The position numbers and the translations under genes were made by a program. The notes below the pieces were generated by a model. It was given only the letters and a program-made list of their open reading frames with translations, did not search any database and had not been told where the DNA came from. Of a DNA stretch of 41,591 bases, positions 9,854-18,896 are shown piece after piece. The stretch comes from Actinomycetota bacterium (lineage in GTDB: Bacteria; Actinomycetota; Actinomycetes; Nanopelagicales; Nanopelagicaceae): the NCBI GenBank assembly GCA_947451045.1, contig CANFXM010000005.1, positions 1 to 41,591 on the forward strand. The letters run 5' to 3'. Each line of letters starts with the position of its first letter. Position 1 is the stretch's first letter.

Positions 9854-10207
9854 ATGTATTCACTTGCTGTTTTGGTAGCAATAATTTTTCTCATTGCAGT
9901 TTTTGCAGGTCCGATTTCATTTGCGCTCACTTTTATTCCCGGAGATGGTACAAAGAGAAAAATGATTCGTCGAGTACCAATTCTGGTGCTGACCTTTATG
10001 GGCCTTGTTGTTTGTACTCAGCTGATCATCGTCTCAGTTCCACTTCTTGGAAAAATTGTTGCTCTATTCGGACTGGCAACTACATATCTCGCACTGCGCC
10101 GTGAGTTCTTCCGTGATTTCACAATTCGAAATGCACTTCGCCGTCGCGGTATTGGTGGAGGTAGCAGTCGAGGAAATGACGGACATGGGCCAGCAGGTCA
10201 GCATTAA
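9854..10207 (+). CDS. Small membrane protein of unknown function
   Basis: In-frame ATG at 9854 just after the GNAT stop: MYSLAVLVAIIFLIAVFAGPISFALTFIPGDG; three hydrophobic segments, basic tail. Confidence 0.6.
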   Translation: MYSLAVLVAIIFLIAVFAGPISFALTFIPGDGTKRKMIRRVPILVLTFMGLVVCTQLIIVSVPLLGKIVALFGLATTYLALRREFFRDFTIRNALRRRGIGGGSSRGNDGHGPAGQH

Positions 10208-10216
10208 ATAAAATTG

Positions 10217-10586
10217 TGGAGGTGCCGGGAATCGAACCCGGGTCCTTCGGTACCAAAACAAGACTTCTACGGGCGTAGTGTGCTTATCGTTTTCTCAGTT
10301 CCGGATCTCTTACACACAAGTATCCGACAAACTCATTTGCGAAATGTTTCTCCGGCGATGTTCGCAAAGCCATCGCCAAGAAAAGCCCTCTAGCGGCGTT
10401 AGATTCCAGAACGAAGGCGCATCTGGGCTAACGGATTACAGAGCTCGCTTAGGCAGCGAGGGTGTAATCAGCGGCAGTTGTACTGGCGCTTGATTTTTTG
10501 CACAGGTTATTGGTTAACGAGATCATCCTGGCTTCCTCGGCCCGCTTCCCTTGTCTCAACATCCAAAGTCGAGACCGTTCACCCCC
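10217..10586 (-). ncRNA. ssrA: Transfer-messenger RNA (one-piece tmRNA)
   Basis: 5' end GGGGGTGAACGGTCTCGACTTTGGATG and 3' T-arm/acceptor GGTTCGATTCCCGGCACCTCCA pair to form the acceptor stem; resume frame GCC AGT ACA ACT GCC GCT GAT TAC ACC CTC GCT GCC TAA encodes ASTTAADYTLAA; adjacent to smpB. Confidence 0.96.
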
Positions 10587-10606
10587 AAGCTTCGTTATGT
10601 AGCACG

Positions 10607-10658
10607 CAATGCTTATAAGCAATGTTTACAAACAATGTTTACAAACAAAATTTGTAAG
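10607..10658. repeat. Four 13-bp tandem repeats upstream of ssrA
   Basis: CAATGCTTATAAG / CAATGTTTACAAA / CAATGTTTACAAA / CAAAATTTGTAAG read directly, with a partial fifth unit CAATG at 10659. Confidence 0.9.
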
Positions 10659-10679
10659 CAATGCACGCGCTATATCACG

Positions 10680-10716
10680 AAAAATCTTGGGAACTAGAAG
10701 CATTACTTCTATCCCC
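10680..10716 (-). terminator. Putative terminator downstream of smpB
   Basis: Minus strand GGGGATAGAAGTAATGCTTCTAGTTCCC hairpin (TAGAAG/CTTCTA core) followed by AAGATTTTT. Confidence 0.5.
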
Positions 10717-10797
10717 TATGTAATTGTTTTCTAATTGTAAGTCAGAACTCCGTAAAGGCGTAATCAGAGCGCAAAAGGAGAAATAACTAGATCGGAG

Positions 10798-11298
10798 TTA
10801 GTCGTCGAACTTCGTGCGCTTTGAGCTCTTTCCAGATTGGCGACGAGAAATTTCCCGCTCTGCCTCACGACCTGCTTCCCGCTCCATTAATGCAGCGCGC
10901 TTATCGTGGGCTTTCTTTCCACGAGCAAGTGCTAACTCAATCTTCGCTTTTCCATCCTTGAAATAAAGAGAAAGTGGAATAAGTGTTGTGCCACCTTCTT
11001 TGAGTTTCCCAATCAATCTATGAAGTTCCTGCTTGTGAACTAATAATTTACGATCACGACGAGGTGTGTGATTAGTCCATGTACCTTCCGTATATTCAGG
11101 AATATGAACACCACTTAGCCAAAGTTCACCATCTTGCACCATTGCAAAACCATCTATGAGCGATGCTCTACCAAGGCGAAGTGATTTCACTTCAGTGCCA
11201 GTGAGGACGAGACCGCATTCAAAAACATCTTCAATTGAGTAATCGTGACGAGCCTTCTTATTTTGCGCAATGAGTTTGCGACCAACTTCTTTTACCAT
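10798..11298 (-). CDS. smpB: SsrA-binding protein
   Basis: [36 protein letters not shown]...[39 protein letters not shown]. Confidence 0.97.
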   Translation of the reverse strand: MVKEVGRKLIAQNKKARHDYSIEDVFECGLVLTGTEVKSLRLGRASLIDGFAMVQDGELWLSGVHIPEYTEGTWTNHTPRRDRKLLVHKQELHRLIGKLKEGGTTLIPLSLYFKDGKAKIELALARGKKAHDKRAALMEREAGREAEREISRRQSGKSSKRTKFDD

Positions 11299-11374
11299 CG
11301 TCGCTCACCCACCTTTCCTAAGTAATAATGCTGACCTTGGACGCAATAGCTGCCTTTAGTCGCAGTAAATTATG

Positions 11375-11447
11375 AAACCAAATTACTAAACCACATTATT
11401 AAACCCATATTCTTAAACCCATATTCTTAAACCCATATTCTTAAACC
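11375..11447. repeat. Short-period (13/14 bp) tandem repeat between ftsX and smpB
   Basis: AAACCAAATTACT, AAACCACATTATT, then three identical AAACCCATATTCTT units and partial AAACC. Confidence 0.92.
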
Positions 11448-12343
11448 TTGAGGTAGCGTCGAAGTGTAATTACTGATGCAACAGTGGAGACAACAAGTCC
11501 AGTTGCAAGCAAGTACGCAGAAGAGACCCAGACTTCACCCCAGCCAAAAAACTTTGTAAAGGAGAGAAGCGGGGCAACTTTAGAGTCGACAACGCTTTTG
11601 AGTGCAGCTAATAGTCCTGTTGCAAGCACCCAGCCGATAATGGCAGAGATAACGCCTTCGAGTAAGAATGGAAGTTGAATTGACCAGGAGGATGCTCCCA
11701 CCAATTTCATCACACCAGTTTCTCGACGACGATTGAATGCTGCGATTCGAAGTGTGTTACTAATGAGCAGCGCTGCTGTGAGTACCGATGCCAATCCAAC
11801 TAGAAGTGCACCATTTCGCAGTACAGCTAGAAGTCTAAAAAACTTTTCAAGAATGCTTCGTTGATCTTGAACTACATCAATACCTGGTCGACCCGAGAAA
11901 GCACTAACAATGACTGGATATTGTGTTGGATCTTTTAGTTTGACGCGAAATGATTCAGGTAATTGATCTGCCGTTACATTCTGTGCAATTGCAGAATCTT
12001 TGAAACGCTCGTGGAAGCGAATAAATGCTTGCGCTTGAGATTCGTAATAAACGCTTTGAACTACTGGCAAATTCTGTAAGTCATCTTGAATTTGTAGTCG
12101 TTGGCCAGCAGTAATTACTCCACCCGAACATGAAGGTGATTCTGAAAGTGGGCCACAGAGGAAAATGGAGACTTCAATCTTGTCATACCAATAATCTTTC
12201 ATGGCGCCAACTTGAGCATTAGAGAGTAAGCCAACACCTAGTAGTGATAACGAAATTGCAGTAGTTACAACAACGGCAAAAGTCATTGTGAGGTTACGGC
12301 GAAGGCCAATTCGTACCTCGCTGAGCAAAAATCTAGCGCGCAT
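11441..12343 (-). CDS. ftsX: Permease-like cell division protein FtsX
   Basis: N-terminal cytoplasmic/TM segment RIGLRRNLTMTFAVVVTTAISLSLLG, extracellular loop, FNRRRETGVMKLVGASSWSIQLPFLLEG; downstream of ftsE. Confidence 0.95.
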   Translation of the reverse strand: MRARFLLSEVRIGLRRNLTMTFAVVVTTAISLSLLGVGLLSNAQVGAMKDYWYDKIEVSIFLCGPLSESPSCSGGVITAGQRLQIQDDLQNLPVVQSVYYESQAQAFIRFHERFKDSAIAQNVTADQLPESFRVKLKDPTQYPVIVSAFSGRPGIDVVQDQRSILEKFFRLLAVLRNGALLVGLASVLTAALLISNTLRIAAFNRRRETGVMKLVGASSWSIQLPFLLEGVISAIIGWVLATGLLAALKSVVDSKVAPLLSFTKFFGWGEVWVSSAYLLATGLVVSTVASVITLRRYLKV

Positions 12344-12354
12344 CTTTTTTCTCC

Positions 12355-13044
12355 TTAGCCTGTATATCCATAAACGCCACGAACCTGATCGCGAATTACG
12401 TGCCCACCATCGAGTTCAATGACGCGCTTGCGCATCTGATCCACAATTCCAGAATCATGCGTTGCCATAAGCACGGTTGTTCCTTCACGATTAATGCGAT
12501 CTAAAAGTTTCATAATTCCAACACTTGTTGATGGATCCAAGTTTCCAGTTGGTTCATCGGCAATGAGAATCAGTGGACGGCTTACATAGGCACGAGCAAT
12601 TGCCACGCGCTGTTGTTCTCCTCCAGAAATTTCATTCGGAAGGCGGTCGGCTTTATCTTCAAGACCAACTAGTTCTAGGACTTCAGGAACTTCTCTGTTA
12701 ATCTCTTTCTGAGAATATCCAAGAACATGCAATGTGAATGCCACATTCTCACTAATTGTTTTGTTTGGGAGCAATCGGAAATCTTGAAATACAGTTCCAA
12801 CTTGGCGGCGCAATTCTGGAACCTTATGGTTTGCAAGAGTTCCTAAATCTTTACCCGCTACATGGATAGTTCCAGTGGTAGGTCGCTCTTCCCGCAGAAT
12901 CAAACGCAAAAAAGTAGATTTTCCAGAACCCGAAAGTCCGACAAGAAATACAAATTCGCCTTTTACAATCTCTAAATTTACTCCATCGAGTGCGGCACGT
13001 TCTTGACCGGGGTAGACCTTCGTAACATTTTCTAGTCGAATCAC
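12355..13044 (-). CDS. ftsE: Cell division ATP-binding protein FtsE
   Basis: Walker [10 protein letters not shown], signature [13 protein letters not shown], Walker [17 protein letters not shown] start with RBS AGAGGAG. Confidence 0.96.
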   Translation of the reverse strand: MIRLENVTKVYPGQERAALDGVNLEIVKGEFVFLVGLSGSGKSTFLRLILREERPTTGTIHVAGKDLGTLANHKVPELRRQVGTVFQDFRLLPNKTISENVAFTLHVLGYSQKEINREVPEVLELVGLEDKADRLPNEISGGEQQRVAIARAYVSRPLILIADEPTGNLDPSTSVGIMKLLDRINREGTTVLMATHDSGIVDQMRKRVIELDGGHVIRDQVRGVYGYTG

Positions 13045-13264
13045 ATCTACTCCTCTTCACGTTCTCTATGCCGTGCAACAACCGGCACAGTGCGCGATCG
13101 ATATTTCAACATTCTTACTTAGATCTGGTGCGCGCCGCATGGCTTGGGCGAGTTTGGGATCTGACTCCGCTTAGTTTATTGAGAATGAGGATGAATACGC
13201 TCTTCTAACGCGCTTTTACGCCTGAGAAATATGTGATTTTTCTCCGATTTACGCAGAATTTTCT

Positions 13265-14368
13265 TTAATGTGAACTACGACGCCAGCGAATTCCTGCTTC
13301 GATAAATTCATCAATCTCGCCATCGAGGACAGCGCTGGTATTGCCAGTTTCATAATCAGTACGAAGATCTTTCACCATTTGATACGGTGCTAAAACATAG
13401 GAACGCATTTGATTTCCCCAAGAACCAGAGTTATCACCTTTAAGTGCATTTATCTTGGCTTGTTCTTCTTGGCGACGTCGCTCTAATAGTTTTGATTGAA
13501 GCACCGCCATTGCTGTAGCTTTATTTTGAATTTGTGAACGCTCGTTTTGGCAAGAAACAACAATGCCTGTTGCCATGTGAGTTATACGTACTGCGGAGTC
13601 AGTTGTATTTACACCTTGCCCACCTGGACCAGAAGAACGATAAACATCAACCCTAATTTCCTTTTCATCAATATCAATGTGATCACTTTGTGCGACAACA
13701 GGAACAACTTCAACGCCACAAAAAGATGTATGACGACGGCTCTGGCTATCAAATGGTGAAATGCGAACCAACCGATGAGTGCCTTGTTCCACTGAAAGTG
13801 TTCCGTAGGCATACGGCGCACTTACTTTGAAGGTTGTTGATTTGATACCCGCCTCTTCGGCATAAGAAGTTTCCAGTACATCAACATTGAAATTATGTCG
13901 CTCGCAGTAGCGCAGATACATGCGCATCACCATTTCAGCCCAGTCGGCTGCTTCAACTCCGCCTGCTTCTGATCGAATAGTGATGAGGGCGTCGCGATCG
14001 TCATATTCGCCATTGAGAAGTGTCTGAACTTCTAATTCGCCAATGACTTTTATTACTGAATCTAATTCTGCAAAAGCATCATTCATTCCAGAACCATCTG
14101 GTTCACTTGCCGCCAATTCAAAGAGAATCGGAAGATCCTCAACCCGCCTGCGCAAAGTTTCTAACTTGGTAATCTCAGATTGAACGCGTGACAGGCGGCT
14201 CGTAATTTTTTGGGCATTTTCTGGATCATCCCAAAGATTAGGAATACCAGCCTGTTCTTCTAATTCGACAGATTGCTTGTGTAATTTTGGCAAATCCAAA
14301 ACTTTTTCGATTGAAACAAGAGTTGCATCGATTGCTGCAATCTCTAGATCAAACTCTCTGGCGGCCAT
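13265..14368 (-). CDS. prfB: Peptide chain release factor 2
   Basis: GGQ motif [20 protein letters not shown]; domain order of RF2; no programmed frameshift needed; TAGTCT 6 nt upstream of the ATG. Confidence 0.97.
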   Translation of the reverse strand: MAAREFDLEIAAIDATLVSIEKVLDLPKLHKQSVELEEQAGIPNLWDDPENAQKITSRLSRVQSEITKLETLRRRVEDLPILFELAASEPDGSGMNDAFAELDSVIKVIGELEVQTLLNGEYDDRDALITIRSEAGGVEAADWAEMVMRMYLRYCERHNFNVDVLETSYAEEAGIKSTTFKVSAPYAYGTLSVEQGTHRLVRISPFDSQSRRHTSFCGVEVVPVVAQSDHIDIDEKEIRVDVYRSSGPGGQGVNTTDSAVRITHMATGIVVSCQNERSQIQNKATAMAVLQSKLLERRRQEEQAKINALKGDNSGSWGNQMRSYVLAPYQMVKDLRTDYETGNTSAVLDGEIDEFIEAGIRWRRSSH

Positions 14369-14396
14369 AGGAGAAGACTACCCGAGTACGTGATAA

Positions 14397-14936
14397 CTAA
14401 AGAATTCGATGCCCGAAGAGATATAAACCTTTGCCTCTTTGATTTTCTGTCGCAACTCCGGCATGTAATTCAACGCGTGATAAATGCGCAAAAGGAATGG
14501 CAAATGGCAAAGTGGCTTCTACTTGAGTATTGATTGATATTACGTAACCATCGCAATCAAATCCAGAGAGCACTAATTCTCCCAATTCAATTCGCTTTTG
14601 CGAAGTAGAGCTCGCATTCCAATCGCGTAACTCTTGGACCACTTCTGAATATCCACGAGAGCAATCCAATGGAATTCTTTTCATTTCCTTTGCAGAATTA
14701 CGGTTTTGTAAAAATGGAGTAAATATTGTTCCTTTGCCTTGGTAATAGGCATCTAGATCCAAGACATGCGATCCTTGCTGACTCGCAGCCTCTGTCGCCT
14801 GAATCAATGAACGTTGAGCAACTGCAATACTTGCAATATCTGTCATAGCCATAATTGCAAAGAGAGTAACAACGAAGAGACCGATAATGAGAAGTGAGAT
14901 TGATCCCTCTTCATCTTTGAGCGATTTTATGACCAT
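14397..14936 (-). CDS. TadE/TadG-like (Rv3654c-type) pseudopilin/secretion neighbourhood protein
   Basis: DEEGSISLLIIGLFVVTLFAIMAMTDIASIAVAQRSLIQATEAASQQG; N-terminal hydrophobic pilin-like segment; next to TadE. Confidence 0.7.
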   Translation of the reverse strand: MVIKSLKDEEGSISLLIIGLFVVTLFAIMAMTDIASIAVAQRSLIQATEAASQQGSHVLDLDAYYQGKGTIFTPFLQNRNSAKEMKRIPLDCSRGYSEVVQELRDWNASSTSQKRIELGELVLSGFDCDGYVISINTQVEATLPFAIPFAHLSRVELHAGVATENQRGKGLYLFGHRIL

Positions 14937-15361
14937 GGTGAGAGGTGTTCTTGGGCAATGGCTTCTACTGTTCGTCCATCATCTAATTTCATGCTGACTT
15001 TAATTTTAACAACTGAACTTGGTGACAAGCATGGTTGCTTACTGCAGCTAAAGCTCAATGAAATTGAATCATTCTCACGTTGTGAAAGTCCCCTTGCCAA
15101 TCCAATAATGTGAACTGCCTGCGATGCAACATACTGTCCATCTCCATCATCAGAACTTGAAATATATGCTCGAAGAGTCTCCCGAGCTATAACACGGGTC
15201 GTCTCCTCTGCCCAACTCAGTGATGAGAATTGATTGAGGTACATAAGCACGGGCAAGAAGAGCGGAATACCCAGCATGACAAATTCGACTGAAGCGCTTC
15301 CTTTTTCATTCTTTATCCGATCGAAAAACCTTTGCATCATCTTGGCTCTATTTCTTTGCAC
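14927..15361 (-). CDS. TadE-like pseudopilin
   Basis: NEKGSASVEFVMLGIPLFLPVLMYLNQF: G followed by E at +5 and a hydrophobic helix, as in TadE. Confidence 0.8.
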   Translation of the reverse strand: MQRNRAKMMQRFFDRIKNEKGSASVEFVMLGIPLFLPVLMYLNQFSSLSWAEETTRVIARETLRAYISSSDDGDGQYVASQAVHIIGLARGLSQRENDSISLSFSCSKQPCLSPSSVVKIKVSMKLDDGRTVEAIAQEHLSPWS

Positions 15362-15364
15362 GAG

Positions 15365-15745
15365 TTAGGAAATATTCTCCATAACGGCAATTCCTGATAC
15401 ATCTATTTGAGAATGTCCACTTATCATCGCTATAAAATTTGGAAGCAGTTGAGGGATGGCTCGCCGCTTATGTGTGACTAAAACCTTGATTTTGGTAAAA
15501 GTATCATGTGAGTTGAGATCAATAACTTCATCAGTGGCATACAAGACACCGGATATTGCGCGTGCTGATGCAGCACTCTGAGTTGTTGCCATATCAACAG
15601 TTCGCAGATTGATTGCGATAACAAGTTGCGCAGCAATTAAAAACAGAATTATCAAAGGAATTATCACCATCGCACTTTCAACACTTCCATGTTCACTGCC
15701 CAAATACTTCTTAAGCGAGCGGATTTGCGATTTACTAACAATCAT
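15365..15745 (-). CDS. TadE-like/pilus assembly protein
   Basis: EHGSVESAMVIIPLIILFLIAAQLVIAINLRTVDMATTQSAAS; ATGA overlap with the upstream gene. Confidence 0.65.
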   Translation of the reverse strand: MIVSKSQIRSLKKYLGSEHGSVESAMVIIPLIILFLIAAQLVIAINLRTVDMATTQSAASARAISGVLYATDEVIDLNSHDTFTKIKVLVTHKRRAIPQLLPNFIAMISGHSQIDVSGIAVMENIS

Positions 15746-16005
15746 CGAATTCCATTCATTGCATCGAGTGAATTACGAAGAATTGCAGTCAATCGTGGGG
15801 CGGCTATTGTCCAAATTGCAGTTACTAATCCAGTAGTCATAAGAACAACAAGTACCCAACCTGGTACGTCTCCACGTTCATTACTGAGATGCTTCTTTGT
15901 TACATGGGAATAATGTTCAATTCGTGATGCTATTCCTAAAAAAAATTTGACTGATTTTGTAATTAGCTGATTTTTTCTTCCTCGGATTTTACTTTCAAAT
16001 ATCAT
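15742..16005 (-). CDS. Small single-TM protein, candidate Flp-like pilin of the Tad cluster
   Basis: Start chosen at ATG 16005 (MIFESKIRG) with GGAGGA RBS; C-terminal ERGDVPGWVLVVLMTTGLVTAIWTIAAPRLTAILRNSL. Confidence 0.55.
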   Translation of the reverse strand: MIFESKIRGRKNQLITKSVKFFLGIASRIEHYSHVTKKHLSNERGDVPGWVLVVLMTTGLVTAIWTIAAPRLTAILRNSLDAMNGIR

Positions 16006-16104
16006 CTGTTCCTCCAATAAATAACGTGGATGGAACTATCTAATGTTTATGTGCTAGTGCTGAAAAGAAATATTAATAGTGTGCATATTGGCGATTGTGG
16101 AGAA

Positions 16105-17448
16105 CTAAATATGCGATGGAGCAATCTCGGGAAACCAGGAAAGGGCTTCATCGCGGAAATTACCTTCTGCTTCTAATTGGCAGAAAATTCCAGTTGTTCC
16201 AAGGGTTACTCGGTGTATCAGTACATATTCGGCTGGGAGATTGAGTTGGAAACCAATCTTGGCCGTTGGGTTGCGAGGATCTCCCACGCGCGCACTCTGA
16301 TCGCGCAACCATTCGCGAGAATATTTGAACTTCTCTGTCCGAAGTGGCTCAACTAGCGGTACTAAATATTCCAACACTAAAGCTGGATCAACATTGACAT
16401 CACCAACAATAAAACCATCAGCTTTGAAACCTTCATACAAAGCCAGAGCGTCATCATCGAGAGCATGTTTGAGAAGATTCTTCATCGGTTCGGGGAAGCC
16501 GCCAGGTAATCGATTACAGGCACCAAAATCTAGAACGCCTAAGCGTCCATCATCGAGTAAACGAAAGTTTCCTGGATGCGGATCCGCATGCAATAAACCG
16601 GCACGATCTGGTGACGTGAAATGAAAACGTGCCAATTTCATCCCCGCATTATTTCTTTGTTCGGTAGTTCCACTAGCAATAATGTGAGCGAGCGGAGTTC
16701 CATCGAGCCATTCAGAGACTAAGACTCGATCTGAGACCATTACAACTTTAGGAATTGCAATATCTGGATCACCATCGTAGACACGTGCATACGTTTCTTG
16801 CGCTTGTGCTTCGTAACGATAATCAACTTCTTCAATGATGCGAGCACGCAACTCTTCAAGAAGTGGTTTCATTTCAAGACCAGGCATAACTAATTGAAAG
16901 ATTTTTGCAAATCGTTGAATTTGATTGAGATCAGACATAAGGGCTTCTGCTGCACCTGGATATTGAATCTTTACGGCAACGTGACGTCCATCTTTCCATT
17001 GTGCGCGGTGTACTTGACCAATAGATGCTGAAGCAGTTGGCGAATCTTCAAAACTTGCAAAATTATCACGCCAGTCTTCACCTATTTCTTTTGCTAAAAC
17101 TTTATGTACAACCCGTGTTGGGAGCGGAGGAGCTGACTCTTGTAATTTGGTTAACGTTGCTCGGTATGGCTTTGCAATCTCTTCTGGAAGTGCAGCTTCA
17201 AAGACTGAAAGTGCCTGGCCAAACTTCATTGCTCCACCCTTGAGCTCACCAAGAACTTTGAAAAGTTGCTCGGCAGTTTTCTCTTGAATTTCTGCAAAAA
17301 CCACATTGCTCGATTGCCCCACTAATTGGCGACCAAGTCCGAGTGCACCGCGTCCAGCAAGTCCCATCGGAATTGAAACCATTCGGGCAGATCGCACAAA
17401 TGTAGATTGTGGGATCTCGCTTCCTTGGTTGTTGGCCTCAATTGACAT
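16105..17448 (-). CDS. ABC1/AarF/UbiB family kinase-like protein
   Basis: KxGQ-like LGELKGGAMKFGQALS, ASIGQVHRAQWKDGRHVAVKIQYPG, LLHADPHPGNFRLLDDGRLGVLDFGACNRLP. Start shortened to MSIEANNQ. Confidence 0.92.
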   Translation of the reverse strand: MSIEANNQGSEIPQSTFVRSARMVSIPMGLAGRGALGLGRQLVGQSSNVVFAEIQEKTAEQLFKVLGELKGGAMKFGQALSVFEAALPEEIAKPYRATLTKLQESAPPLPTRVVHKVLAKEIGEDWRDNFASFEDSPTASASIGQVHRAQWKDGRHVAVKIQYPGAAEALMSDLNQIQRFAKIFQLVMPGLEMKPLLEELRARIIEEVDYRYEAQAQETYARVYDGDPDIAIPKVVMVSDRVLVSEWLDGTPLAHIIASGTTEQRNNAGMKLARFHFTSPDRAGLLHADPHPGNFRLLDDGRLGVLDFGACNRLPGGFPEPMKNLLKHALDDDALALYEGFKADGFIVGDVNVDPALVLEYLVPLVEPLRTEKFKYSREWLRDQSARVGDPRNPTAKIGFQLNLPAEYVLIHRVTLGTTGIFCQLEAEGNFRDEALSWFPEIAPSHI

Positions 17449-17492
17449 AGGCGCAATTGTGAAGGAAATTATGAATCTACGCCACGTGAAAT

Positions 17493-18689
17493 CTATTTCC
17501 AGGAGCACCCACAACGTGGGTGAAGGGAATAAGTAATGTGTTCTTGATTACAGGATTCACCATATGCGAATTTCGTACGAGATCCAATCAGTGAATCATC
17601 TCGGCCATCAATGTAACCCAGTAATGCATGCGCGATACGTCCTGAAATTTCATGGGCCGATGCGACCGAACTTTCATGTGCTGGCGCTTTGAGGCCAACA
17701 GCTGAGCTTACTGATGCAATTTCGTGATGCGTAGAAACATCATCTAAATATTCACTTACATCTCCTTGTTCTTCACGTGAAATCGAAATGCACCGCAGGC
17801 ATGGAGTTTTTCCAGGAATTACTAATGGGCCCCAACTAATTCCACCTCCTTGAGGAGTTGAAATGAGAAAGAAATCAATTTCATCACGCATCCACTTTGA
17901 AATAGTTCCAGTTGTCAATTCATCTTTACTGGGATCTCCAACAAATATTTTTAGAGTTCTCTCTTTTGCATATCTTTTCTTTTCATCTGAACTTAGAGGG
18001 AAGAGTGCAAATTCCTTGGCAAGTTCATGCAACCGAACTCGGAAATTAGCTCCCACATCGCTCACTCGTAGAAAAGTGGCTCCGATATCTCTATGACTTA
18101 TTGCGAGATTGTCTCTAATGCCTTGTTGACCAAGATGGGTATTTGTAACACCACTACCCAACAAAATCCCATAAAGGAGTACCGCAATTCGACTACTTCC
18201 ATATATTTCGACTTCAAATTCCTGTCGTGCAGAAATCATTTCTACTCCACCATCTTCAACCCCATCACACCATGTGATTTCAGATAATTCTGGAGTTAGG
18301 CGGTTATGTAATAACTGAAGCGCTGGATCTCTACTTTCAACATTTTTGCGTTTTGCTTTTTCAGCAATGGATGGAACGCTTGAGTGAAAGCGATTGGTCA
18401 ATATAATTTTTCCACTTCTTGTATCCAAAAAATTATTGGAATGAAGAATGGAAATAACCGAATCAACTTCTGAGCGAGAAATTCCAGAAAGTGCAGTTAT
18501 CTCTTCTACGCTCTTACTTCCATCGAGGTAAGAAATAACCTTGCGAGCGCCCGTTCTCTGTAACTCGATATTCTTATCAAAATTACCGATGATGACTCTT
18601 TCATATCCATTGCTTTCTTGGATGGAGACCCGAAGCCCCACTTTCAGGCGTAGGTGATTATCACTGTGCTTTTCTTGTGTATATGTCAT
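17493..18689 (-). CDS. RRE/ThiF-like protein (TOMM cyclodehydratase-like, leader-peptide-binding E1 superfamily member)
   Basis: N-terminal winged-helix/PqqD-like region (ARKVISYLDGSKSVEEITALSGISRSEVDSVISILHSNNFLD), Rossmann-like EVEIYGSSRIAVLLYGILLGSGV, zinc ligands PCLRCISISREEQ and HPRCGCSW. Confidence 0.7.
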   Translation of the reverse strand: MTYTQEKHSDNHLRLKVGLRVSIQESNGYERVIIGNFDKNIELQRTGARKVISYLDGSKSVEEITALSGISRSEVDSVISILHSNNFLDTRSGKIILTNRFHSSVPSIAEKAKRKNVESRDPALQLLHNRLTPELSEITWCDGVEDGGVEMISARQEFEVEIYGSSRIAVLLYGILLGSGVTNTHLGQQGIRDNLAISHRDIGATFLRVSDVGANFRVRLHELAKEFALFPLSSDEKKRYAKERTLKIFVGDPSKDELTTGTISKWMRDEIDFFLISTPQGGGISWGPLVIPGKTPCLRCISISREEQGDVSEYLDDVSTHHEIASVSSAVGLKAPAHESSVASAHEISGRIAHALLGYIDGRDDSLIGSRTKFAYGESCNQEHITYSLHPRCGCSWK

Positions 18690-18814
18690 GGAAGCGAGAA
18701 TGACGCAGTGCAGACGATTGAGAGTGTGGAGTTCGCCTACCTGTGGCCAAATCGAATTTTTGAAACCCTGAGTTAGAACTCAGTTACTCGTTGTACTTAT
18801 TTCATAATCATCTG

Positions 18815-18856
18815 CAAAAAAAGAACAAGCCCCCAATCGCATGAGCGATCGAGGGC
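18815..18856 (-). terminator. Rho-independent terminator downstream of the DUF5679 gene
   Basis: Minus strand GCCCTCGATCGC-TCAT-GCGATTGGGGGC followed by TTGTTCTTTTTTT. Confidence 0.75.
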
Positions 18857-18896
18857 CTGCCTACGTCTTGACGTTAGATATTTATATATCTAAAAA

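Noticed and set aside
10278-10493. 71-aa plus-strand ORF
   Set aside because: Lies entirely antisense to the tmRNA gene; the RNA explains the sequence.
10217-10586. Permuted (two-piece) tmRNA
   Set aside because: 5' GGGGGTG and 3' CACCTCC acceptor halves are in the normal order, so it is a standard one-piece tmRNA.
10607-10658. Possible CRISPR array
   Set aside because: Contiguous 13-bp units with no unique spacers; tandem repeat, not CRISPR. The same applies to 11375-11447.
12851-13081. 76-aa minus-strand ORF upstream of ftsE
   Set aside because: Out-of-frame within the ftsE start and without recognisable features.
13265-14368. Programmed +1 frameshift in prfB
   Set aside because: The ORF is continuous from MAAREFDL through the GGQ motif; no internal in-frame stop requires frameshifting.
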